Assembly: GCA_032358165.1 (NCBI GenBank)
Contig: JAALGY010000057.1
Location: forward strand, 992,001 to 1,056,000
Direction: 5' to 3'
Source: Diplosphaera chodatii
Taxonomy: Eukaryota; Chlorophyta; Trebouxiophyceae; Prasiolales; Stichococcaceae
Length of the DNA stretch: 64,000 nt
In this document: positions 1-9,720 of the stretch, one piece after another
Numbering within the stretch: the first letter of the stretch is position 1
Layout: every line of letters begins with the position of its first letter
Made by a program: the position numbers and the translations under genes
Notes under the pieces: generated by a model
Databases searched by the model: none
What the model saw: only the letters and a program-made list of their open reading frames with translations
What the model was told of the DNA's origin: nothing

Positions 1-1541
1 GCAGAAGCAGGTCAGCAGCGACGGCGAGGCGCGGTCACTGATACCCACCCCGGGGCCCACCCCAGAGCCCACCCCAGAGCCAACCCCAGAGCCAACCCCC
101 GAGCCCACCCCCGAGCCCACCCCGCAGCCCACCGCTGCACCCACCGCCAAGCCCACCGCCGCGCCCACCGCCGAGCCCACCGCCGCACCCACCGCCGTGC
201 CCACTGCAGGTGCACAACCTGGTGCCTGTTTGGTCGCTGGTGCCACGCTTGCATGCCCCGCAACAGCCAGCTCACCCGCTGCAGGCACCCCTCGCCATCC
301 CACTGCTGCTGTGCACATCTCAGCACCCATCTCAGACGTGTGCGTCTGTTGAACTGCAGCGCCTACAACCGCGCCAACCGCCGCGCCAACCGCCGCGCCA
401 ACCGCCGCGCCGACCGCAAAGCCTACAACCGCGCCCACCGCAGGTGTGCGACAATGAGGATCAGCTGGCTGCCGGAACCAGCTGCTGTGCCTGCCACTCC
501 AAGCATTGCCTGCCATCGACTGTGGCTGGGTTTCAGTGAGGGCTTTGGTTTCACTGACATCTGAGGCCACCTGATTGTGTCCCGCGGCCGGTCCCTCAGC
601 AGTCGGAGCACAATAACGTGTGCCTCCCCATGCAGAACTCACATCAGAGGCGAGTGCCGAGCAGCGCGCCATCGTGACTGCAGAGCCCACGGCCGAGCCG
701 ACCTCAGAGCCCACAGCACAGCCGACCGCAGGTGCATGACGGCAGCATGCCCATGCTGTGCCGCTGTGCTCAGCCGCTGGAGTGTCTGCAGATCAAGCAA
801 TTTTGCTCTGCGCAGCACTACTCGCTTGTTGCTTCAAGCCGGATTCAGTTGCTCAGTTCCTTCTGTGCTTGCCTTCAGAGCCGACATCAGAGCCCACCAC
901 GGCGCCCACCACGGCGCCCACCACAGAGCCCACAGCAGAGCCCACAGCCCAGGTGCGACGTTTCCCAAGGCTTGTGGTCCTTCTGGCTGGTGGCCTGCCT
1001 GAGCTCCATCGCCTCCTGCACTACCGGTCATCATCCGTGTACCCATTGACCTGTGGAACACCGTCTCCTGAGGGTGTTCCTGCCTATGGGTGCAGACGGA
1101 GTCGCCGGTTGCGGACGCGACTACAGCGCCCACAGCCGTGCCGACGCCCGAACCAGATGTGGTGGCGGTGTCGCGCACCGACGCGTCCGCCATTAAGGCC
1201 GAGAACGACGCAGGCGACCGCGAGCTGTTTGGCGGCAAGCTGTCGGGCGCGACCGACAAGGCGGTGCTGGCGCCGTGGTACCAGTGCGGCGACGCAGGGG
1301 GCATGGTGCGCCCCCCAGTGTTCCAGCGTCCAGATCTGCGCAGGCTGCAGGCTGAGGTGTCGATGCTTGCTCATGTCCTCGCGCATCCCTGTTGTTGACA
1401 GTTGTCGTTGCCATTGTGCAGTACCCGGGCATCGACTGTGGCGGCAAGGACTGGAACTGCGTGTACGTCAACGAGTTCTACTGGCAGTGCCGGGATGACA
1501 CCGGCGGCCCCTCAACCCAGGGTGCGCCCCCAGATGTCTGA
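1..1541 (+). CDS. Secreted Pro/Thr-repeat protein with CBM1-like C-terminal module (5' partial)
   Basis: Exons read as <1-209, 360-443, 636-731, 879-952, 1096-1305 and 1422-1541, with TGA at 1539-1541. The first four exons encode runs of PTPEP, PTAAP, PTAEP and PTTAP units, a low-complexity linker like those in secreted algal wall or adhesion proteins. The last two exons encode a compact Cys module with APWYQCG, DCGG, WNC and NEFYWQC, resembling the aromatic/Cys pattern of fungal-type cellulose-binding CBM1 domains. Introns between the repeat exons are all phase 1, so repeat exons could be duplicated without a frame change. The N-terminus and any signal peptide lie left of the window. The donor of the fifth exon could instead be about 60 bp downstream, and a longer 3' reading frame (about 1680-1927) could only be joined with a phase break. 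The carbohydrate-binding role is inferred from the motif. Confidence 0.62.
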
Positions 1542-3333
1542 ATGTGACGTTCCTGATATCGGCCCATGCTTGCATGCCTGCATGTCGGCTCTCGGCTGGT
1601 CCCTCCACCTGCAAGTGCCTGCGCTCATGCATACTGCGTAGGTTCAAAAGCATTACAATCGTCTTGACCCGTCCGCAGGTCGCAGACTGGCGTCTGCACC
1701 TCGGCGCAGTCTTCGCCAATAGCTACCCCCCACCACGCACAGCAGCCTCATCGCACAGCGGCCCAGACGCCGGTCTCTTCAGGCCGGCAGATGGCGGCAC
1801 CGCTTCCTTGGTTCTCAGGCGGCAAGCAATGCTCAGCACCAACACGCGCCAGCATCAGTGCTGCCCAGCGGGCAGAGAGATGCGCATCGCCGCAGACGCG
1901 CTGCTGCAGCCGCCCTTTGGGGCTTGAAGATCATGTGTGCTGGGTTTGGGCGCGGTCATGCATCGTGCCCATGGCGAGCACAGCCGCCAACTGACGGCAC
2001 CTGATCAATGCAGCAGCAATGGCGCCAGCGGCAGATGGTGCAGCTACATCAGCAGCGGCGCAACTATCACTAGTGTTTCCTACACGTATTGATTGCGAGC
2101 GGCGAGCTCAGCAGACGTCCGGCAGCAGCTGCACGGCTCGCAGTTTCCATGCAGCCCAGCTGGGCCTTGCCGCAGTCAGCACGGTTCAGACAGCCCAGCC
2201 GCCGCCAGGGGACCCCCTCCCGTAATTTTTGCAGAGCGAGCGTGTGTCCCTGCGAGCCCCTCCGTCAAAGGCGGGGGCACGCATGCCGCTGCGACCTCTG
2301 ACGAGAAGTCTGCTGGTTTCCGCCTCAAAATGGTTTCATTGACAATGCATTGGCTTTCCTGGTTTGCATACATCGCTTGACGCGCTCTTCCTCGAGGACT
2401 CCTTAGAGCGTAGTGGCTGGGCACATGTGGCAGCGGCAAGCAGCAGCAGCAGCAGCTGCAGCAGCAGCAGCAGTTTCAGTTTGAGCAGCGGTGGATTATA
2501 AGTAGTCAGAGCGGTGGATTTATAAGTAGTCAGCAGTGCTTTGCGAAATTCGGCTCGGTGTGCGTGGTTTGATGGCGGTCGCCGCCGGCTGCACGTGCAG
2601 CCGGTGACGGCTACAATTTTGGCGTCAACCCCACCGCCTGGGGCAGCAAACAGTTTGTGTGTCTTGATTGAGCCGGCGCAGCCCCAGTGCCTCCAGCCGC
2701 TTTGCGTTTGCAGCAACGGCGGCGGCAGCAGCACACCAGCACTGGTTGTGCTGCATGGGAGTTTTGTGCTGCACCTGGCTGCCGGGAGGCCTGGTGTGGG
2801 CCGCCACAAGCGCTTGAGCTGTTGCCCTGGGCAGTGCAGCACTTCGGGGAGAGTATTCATGTAGCGGACCACCCAGCTAGATTGCATTTGCATCATCATG
2901 TCTCATCGTGTTGCATTTAGTGATCGTGATACATCAGGTTGCTGTAATGAGCGTGGGTTGGGAACACACATTGTACCGCACCCTGCTGCTCCACCCCGCA
3001 CTTCCCCTGCCATCAAATCCCCCACACCGCAACAGCAACCATGATGCCGGATGCTCTGACTGCTCACACTGCATTGCACACCTTGGCCCTGATGAAGCCC
3101 CTGATGAACTGCCCACACTTCGACAGTGCCTTTTGTCACACAGACGCACCGTCACCAGCAAACCAAGCAAAGTACAAAACATCGTTTGAGATTCCCGAAA
3201 CCACAAACGTATAAAGCACAGAATCCTTCACTACTTGGGTGCAGCCGCAGCCACAGTGGCGGCTGGAAAGAGGATTTGTACTTGCACATAAAACCGAAGA
3301 ATAGCAATACAGCTGCAACTTGACGCCTCACTA
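1542..3333. other. Intergenic stretch, no supported gene
   Basis: Lies between the convergent stops of the Pro/Thr-repeat gene and the BCS1-like gene. Open frames here are short, mutually overlapping and lack splice-linked conserved motifs. The only structure I see is a CAG-rich tract followed by a 23-bp tandem duplication (2431-2533). Confidence 0.6.
2431..2533. repeat. CAG-rich microsatellite plus 23-bp tandem duplication
   Basis: From 2431 to about 2479 the sequence is mostly CAG units with a few interruptions. It is followed by two adjacent 23-bp copies at 2488-2510 and 2511-2533 with core GTGGATT and TATAAGTAGTCAG, differing by a one-base shift in a T/A run. No coding role is visible. 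Confidence 0.85.
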
Positions 3334-6300
3334 TCATGCCGACCCCCGTGCCTTCAATGCAGCGACCAGGTCGTCCACCTGCACAACAGCCACCAGTAGT
3401 CAGCCCCTTGCTTCGCAGATGTCGGATTTTTCCCAGGCCGCATGGCGCCGAGCACCAGGCAATCTGGAAGCGCTGAGCGTCCTTCCAGCAGCCAACTGCT
3501 TGTTGGAACAACAGGCAACACAGCTCAGAGGCGGCGCACCGTGTCGGCATCACAGCAATGCATCTCCAACTCCGCCGGGGACATGGCCGCGTCCTGCAGC
3601 CGCAACACGGGCACACATCAGACGACCCCTTGCTCCTTGGCATCACAAGAACTAGCAGCTCACCGCATGCTACACTGCTGGTGGAGGCTGTCGCTGGGGA
3701 GGGCGGTTGTATGGCAAATATGTCAGCGATGCGGGGCTGGGCAAGATGCAAACGGACCTGGAACACGGAGGTGAAGGCGGCAACCTCCTCTGCGCTGAGC
3801 TGCCCGCCTGACAGGCAGCAGAAGTAGTGCTGCACCATTTGCAGCGCCTGCTCCAGGACCAGGAAACCCTGCTCCATGTGCACAGAGTATCATCAGCGCA
3901 CTTTGAGAGCTGGCCTCCGCAGATATCACACGAGGAGGAGAGAAATGACACGTGAGCGCTGCTTACGGAAGGCATAGAACTAGCGAGCAGGGATGGGCAC
4001 GACCCAGAGGTACACACCATGTAGATTTCCTTGGACACGCGGCCGGGCCGCACCAGCGCCGGGTCCAGCTTCTCCAGGTGGTTCGTCGTCATGACTGCAG
4101 CACATGACACAGTGTCACCACTGCCATAGCACCGCACACTGTCATACTCTTCCCTCGTAACAGCAGCCAGGTGACTGCTTCAAAATCAGTCCAAGTCCAG
4201 CACACATCCACCAGCGGCTTGCCCGGTCTCTCAGTAGACTGCCAGCTGCCATGCACCCGCCACGAATCAAGGGACCCACCGACGATCCGGTTGGGGCAGC
4301 AGACGACGCCGTCCAGCACGTTCAGCAGCCCCGCCAGGTTCAGCTTGTCCGGGTGGTCGCCGAACCCTGCCAGGACGCCCTTCTTCTCTGGGCCGAATGG
4401 CACGGCGGCCCCGTCGACCTTGACCTGCAGGAGAAATGGAGGCCATGTTGCAAGGCAGCAGAGTCGACGCTGTGCAGTATCCCAGACACCCAGCTGGTCA
4501 GTACACACGGTACTGCCCGGCCCCAACCTCCTATGAGATGTATCTGCAAATGGGCATGCGAGCTGACGTCCAAAAGCAGGGGAACCGAGGGAGCACACAC
4601 CGCGTCGCCATCGCTGTCGCTGCCACAGCCGGGGCTGCCCCGCTGCCGGCGCCGCCTCCGCGAGCCGCTGTCCTCGCTGTCGCTGCCATCTGAGGGCGGG
4701 GTGGCGGAGCGCTGCCGCCGCTGCGTGTGCGCCCTACGGGCGGCATTGGCCGCCGCCGCCGCTGACGCCGCCGCCACCTGGGCTGAGGAAGCCGGCCCCG
4801 AGGCTCGCCGCTGCACCAGGCAACAGTCCGAAAGTATGAGATCGAGCAGGTGATGCGTCTGCAGAATAGGGCTGCGCAAGCATGCTGCGAGGTGAAGAGC
4901 CTGGGACACAGGCGCTGGTGGCAGGCTGCTGACGGTACCAAACGCTGCAGGCAGGCGGCATACAGTCTGTGATGTTGGGTGCTGGGATAGACGTCCGCAA
5001 GTGTGCACCTTGACGACATCACAGGCGGCATCGACGTCCTCGAGCAGGAAGATGGTCTTTGCGAAAGGCAGACCGTAGGACAGGTCGTCCCCGATCACCT
5101 GCAGGCAGCATTACAGGATCAAATAAACTGCTCTATCTGCACTGCTGACTGATAGCACTGCCCCATGATTGTTTGACAGCACCAGCAGGCTGGACGGCAG
5201 GAAATGAGGCACCTTGAACGACTGGTCAAAGACGATGTCCTGCAGCTGCTGGTTGGTGCTGATCTGCGACAGCGGCACCGAGATGATATTGCGGTCGGTA
5301 TAGTGCGCCAGCGCCTGCGATGGGGCCACAGCCTCAGACCCAACAGGTAACGCTTCTCTGGAGTGCAGTGTTGCTGGCGGTGGCAAAAGTGCCGCCTCCA
5401 GTGGGCCTCGTTTGGCTATGGTGCAGCAAGTCAGCAGCCCCGTCACCTTGACCAGGCTGGTTTTGCCAGTGCCGGGCGGGCCGTGCAGCAGCAGGCCCAG
5501 CTTGTGCTGGAAGCCCGGGATCGCGAACTTCCTGCAGCGGCGACACATGTTGCTCACCAGTCGATGCACTCTATGCACGATTACGCTACTGCGCCCGCTG
5601 CTACATACAGGTGGCCAGCTGCTACGCACCCTGCTTGGTTACAGCATCTGCACAGGACACACGTCGCACGGTGTATGGGAGCAGGCTTGCGCACCCGGTC
5701 TTCTGCAGAAAGTGGTCCACTAGCCGCAGCAGGCTATCCTTCTGCGGATGGAACAGCGACTCGAACGTCTTCTCGTCGCTCAACTGATACCTGCATGCAA
5801 TGTTAATTGTCGCGGGTGTTGTTGCTGTGTCGCACTGGAGCGCCGCTGACAGCCAGGCTGCGTGTCTGCCTGACGGTGCACCCAGCACGCCTCACCTCTT
5901 GTACACGACGCCCTTCTGGCCATCGTCGCTGCCCTCGTTGTGTGTGGGCGAATACAGGTACCGCAGCTTCTCGCTCTTCTCTTGCAGGGCCGCCTGATGC
6001 CGAGCACATCAGGCTGTTTGATGCGATATCATGCTTTCGGGTCATCTGCTCTGTGTGTCGCTTCGGCATGCATTCGTGGCAGCCATCTTCTGAACCTCAG
6101 GACGTGGAAACCAGGTCGCAATGCGGGAAAGCACCTTGTAGTACTCATAGGCGGTGTCCACGAAGGCATCGATCAGCTGGGGGCCGTCCTTGCGGGACGA
6201 CTGCATCACGAGGCACAGCTGTGAGCGGCGACTGTTTGACACAGGTGCTGTGAGATCGGAAGCAGAACGTCTCCGCTGTAGCATGCAGCATCAAGGGGAT

Positions 6301-7613
6301 CGCACGGAGCGGCACACTGTTCACCTGCAGGTTGAAGCTGATGATGGTGTCGCTGCGCTTGCCATCACCACGCTCCAACACATTCTCCGACCTGTGAAGG
6401 GATACTGCCGAAAGTCTGCATTGGAACTGGGACTGGGGTCGTATAACCAAGCAATGCACTGCATGCCAGCCATACGCAATCCCGTGACGCACCGCATGAA
6501 CTCGACGCCGTCAGCAATCCCAACCAAATCAACCCAGGTGCCGATGGGCGGCACGGTGTTGACCCGGTACTGCCTCAGCTGCCTGCACGGCAAGCCACGC
6601 AGCATCAGTCAGCAGTGGCAGACTCTCCGGTGGCCGCACATCCCGCGCTGGCGTTGCAGTGGCCCTTGGACTGCAAGTTGTTGGAATTCCCATGCCGTGA
6701 GTGGTGCTTCAACTTCAACAGCGAGGCTCACCTGGAGGTGTCATACGCATAGTCGTCATAGCTGTCCTCCGAACTATCGTCAGAGGCACCAGCCTTGCCC
6801 TCCTTCTCCCCGCTGACTGGCTTCTGTGAAGGTTGCAGATACCCATGTCACGGTGTGAAGGCATCACAAGGCGCTACATGACAACCTGCAAAACCACACT
6901 AAGCTTGAACATTCGTACCTTGCCCAGAGCCAGGGAAGCCACTGCATACTGGGCGCACAGATCCGGGAACGTGCCCAGGTACGCAATGATGGCCTGTGCC
7001 GAGGGTGAAGCTGTCAGCGTCATGTTCTGTGCATGGGTGTGGCAATGTGCACGACATTTGCACATACATCGTCCACGTTGTGCAGCCGTGGCTACCTGCT
7101 GCAGCAGGTTGTTGGGGGCCTCGTCCTCATCCCGATAGTACCACCCGTCCTTCTTCATATATGTGATCTCGCGCTGGTACTTCTTGCTGCCCTTCGTGCG
7201 AGACTGCGATGCAGATGCTGGACGCATGACTTGTCAGTTATATATCAGCATGGTTGCGTTGCACCAATGGTTGCAACGTCAGCTAGGTCAGAACACTGAG
7301 CTGCTGCTGGTTGCATTGGTTTGAGGAGAGTGGAGGCACCTGCCACCAGAGGCGAGCCTGGTCCAGGTAGGGCGCAGCCCGCTGCAGGAGCAGCGGCAGC
7401 AGCATGCACAGCAGCAGGTCCACCACGGTGTTGCCGGTCGAGATCTGTTCGCAACATCAGAAGGCAAGGTCAGAGTCGACTGCTGGCTTCGGACACAGCA
7501 GTTGCCAGGGGGCATGTGATGGCCCGCCTGCATGCAAACCTGCCGTCAAGATTGCCAGGTTGTACCTTGTTCATGATGCCGACTTGCGTGAGCAGCTGGG
7601 CGGGGTTATCCAT
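3334..7613 (-). CDS. BCS1: BCS1-like AAA ATPase
   Basis: Eighteen exons join in phase to a 575-residue protein: 7613-7566, 7444-7340, 7203-7096, 6993-6919, 6823-6732, 6582-6493, 6391-6325, 6218-6135, 5993-5896, 5790-5695, 5531-5447, 5314-5213, 5098-5009, 4810-4601, 4424-4280, 4094-4018, 3868-3758, 3378-3334. A hydrophobic segment sits near residues 21-38, followed by the BCS1-specific region, Walker A GPPGTGKT (305-312), Walker B FLLEDVD (367-373), and MTTNHLEKLDPALVRPGR with the sensor and Arg-finger features of BCS1 proteins. BCS1 inserts the Rieske protein into complex III at the mitochondrial inner membrane; the architecture fits, but algal BCS1-like paralogues may act elsewhere. A 70-codon charged exon (4810-4601) interrupts the ATPase core just after Walker B. 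The start was chosen as the ATG directly before the hydrophobic segment. Confidence 0.9.
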
Positions 7614-8774
7614 GCCCGGCAAAGCCTGCGATCAAGCCAGCCAACGAAATCAGACGAAGTGGCATGCAGCCACCACAGCATGCACAGCATGTGCCATGCC
7701 TGTGGCAGCTCACGCAGGAGAGCGGTCGCAGACTGCGAAGCCGGATGCATAGCATGCTGAATTCATGCTGCTACTTATCAACAGACGCGCGCATACTACA
7801 AGCCGTCGCCTGTCTGATGGTCAGCTTCCCACAATCAAGCACACTCGCTGCAAAGTGCTGTCAATGGAGCCAGCAACCTGTCCCAGCGATATCAGACATC
7901 ATATTTCTTTTGACTATATAGCACGTCTGAGACACAGAGCCAGGCTGCTACAGCCACCGGTGAGAATGGCACGTCACGGCTAGATGGGATGCACGCAGTT
8001 CCAGCAGCAGCAGCGCAAAAGGTTTGCCGACGCCGCACTAAGGACCCTAAAGGCTGTGTAAATGCTGAGTAGCGTCAGAACCGGAGCGTAGGCTTGGATC
8101 GAAGGCGACAGAGCTCAGCACGCACCTCACTCACAGTCGCAGCCCGTACTTCTAGTAGTCGCAGCGATTGATGGTCGAATAACGCGGGGCCGGACCACGA
8201 TCGCAGAGTCTGCAGGAGCAAAGGAAGTGCAGAAATGATGCAAAGTGGCAAGCGCCGTCGCTTTTGTGGCAGGAGCCGGCTGCTTTGTCCGTGGAACCTG
8301 GGTTCCTCGTTTGGACTTGTGTCTGCCCCCGCAGCACGCACGCCAGCTCACACCAGAGCCGTGAGTTGGCTGTGGCGACTGTTCTGTCTAACCCAAGCAT
8401 GCAGGGCACTACAGGTCTGCCACTCTGCAACAGGGACGCCAGCAGGCCGCCAGGCACGATTGACATACGCTGCACGATGCGACCTGATAGACCGTTGCAA
8501 ATGGCAGCATGCTCCCAGGTACAGCGGGTGGCAGAGGAAAGAAACCGTCAGGCTACTGACTGCCCAGCACGCACCGCAGGTGTCTTGACCTTGGAGGACG
8601 GAAGACGTGTGTGCACGCATCTACACCGCATTCGGTGCCCGTTGCTTCGGAGTTCCTGCATGATGTGTAGTCTGAATAGGTCATCCTGGTAGGTACGCTC
8701 GGCCGACATGCAGATAATGGAGTGATGCCAATGCACTTTGGCGGCGCTCTGTCAAGTCCCTTGACTCACAACAG
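7614..8774. other. Intergenic, upstream of the BCS1-like gene
   Basis: Between the BCS1-like start codon and the stop of the Coa1-like gene, both on the minus strand. It should hold the BCS1-like promoter and the Coa1-like 3' UTR. I found no frame with conserved motifs or linkable exons on either strand. Confidence 0.6.
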
Positions 8775-9525
8775 CTATGCATCAGCCGCCACCTCACCTT
8801 TTGCGACCATTGCGTTGACGGCTACAATATCCCATTCGGCAGGACCCAGCAGCTGGTACAGCAGAACGCTGTGGTGTCGTGACGGCCTGCGGCTGATCTG
8901 CAGGAAAGGCCACGCCAATGATAGTTATCGGTTCCTTGCCGCAGCCCATCGGAGCTGCATAAAGGCTGCAGCTTCCATGCCTACAAAATCCGCACCCCAC
9001 GCACAGGACAGCTGCATCATGCTTGTGCCATGCTCTGTTTCAATGGCAAGGCCGTTGTATCAGACGCTGTGTGTGAAACAAAGGCGGCAGCGACTCGCGG
9101 CTGCACCTGTATGGTGGCGTTTGCGTCCCGCTGCATGCCGCTCAGCGATAGGCTGCAGTCCGCCGCCATGCCGCCCGGACGCACACCGACCATGGCATTG
9201 TACCACTTGCTGATGTGGACTGGCGCCCCCAGCTGCTCCCGCAGCTCGGCGTCCTGGTCCACATGCTCCAGCAGCAGCCTGTCGCCAATTGCATTCCAAT
9301 ATACATACGTTGGCACAAGCAACTTGAACTGCTGTCACAACGGAAGCATGTCACGTCAAGCCGCATGTCAATTTGCATGAGCAACCACTGGCGAGCATCC
9401 TGCTGGTGTTGGCACCTGCTGCTGGTCCTATACAGCAACGCTGTTTCAAGTGCGTCGGTGGCAAAGTAGCCAACTGCTCCGCACAACCCCGTGAATGCTG
9501 CGGCATGCAACATCCGCCGTGCCAT
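8775..9525 (-). CDS. Coa1-like mitochondrial assembly protein
   Basis: Three exons, 9525-9416, 9278-9107 and 8897-8775, join in phase (2, then 0) to 134 residues. The N-terminus MARRMLHAAAFTGLCGAVGYF is a basic, hydrophobic anchor segment. The middle has LLLEHVDQDAELREQLG and the end has LLYQLLGPAEWDIV, both matching the Coa1/TIM21-like family (formerly DUF1783): a single inner-membrane helix followed by a small alpha/beta domain. In yeast, Coa1 helps assemble cytochrome c oxidase, acting on Cox1. The function here is inferred from family resemblance. Its start codon is only 195 bp from that of the divergent phosphatase gene, so the two probably share a promoter region. Confidence 0.75.
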
Positions 9526-9720
9526 GTTTATGCGCAGGGTTCGCCGAGTGCGATGTTCAATCGCAAGCCCGAGCTCGCCTTGTACCTTTGTGCTGCAACT
9601 GCTGCTATCATTGCCATATGACTGCCCAACTTGCGTGATCGGAGCCAGTGTGCTCAGATCTGCTGAACTGCAGCCACTCAGCACAGGGTGTCCATACAGC
9701 TCGACTCCAGCGACCTCTGC
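9526..9720. promoter_or_regulatory. Short divergent promoter region
   Basis: The 195 bp between the ATG of the Coa1-like gene and the ATG of the phosphatase gene must carry both 5' UTRs and both core promoters. I see no clear TATA box or repeated operator. Confidence 0.5.

Noticed and set aside
35..217. CRISPR-like or tandem repeat array on the first 950 bases
   Set aside because: The regular repeats are codons for Pro/Thr units in a protein-coding frame, without constant repeats separated by unique spacers.
1681..1927. Extra 3' exon of the Pro/Thr-repeat gene
   Set aside because: The frame is open and moderately protein-like, but no donor of matching phase exists in the preceding exon, which has its own TGA at 1539-1541.
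2336..2899. 187-residue minus-strand open frame with a Leu-rich run
   Set aside because: The Leu run is only the CAG microsatellite read in another frame. There are no motifs, no splice partners and no typical codon bias.
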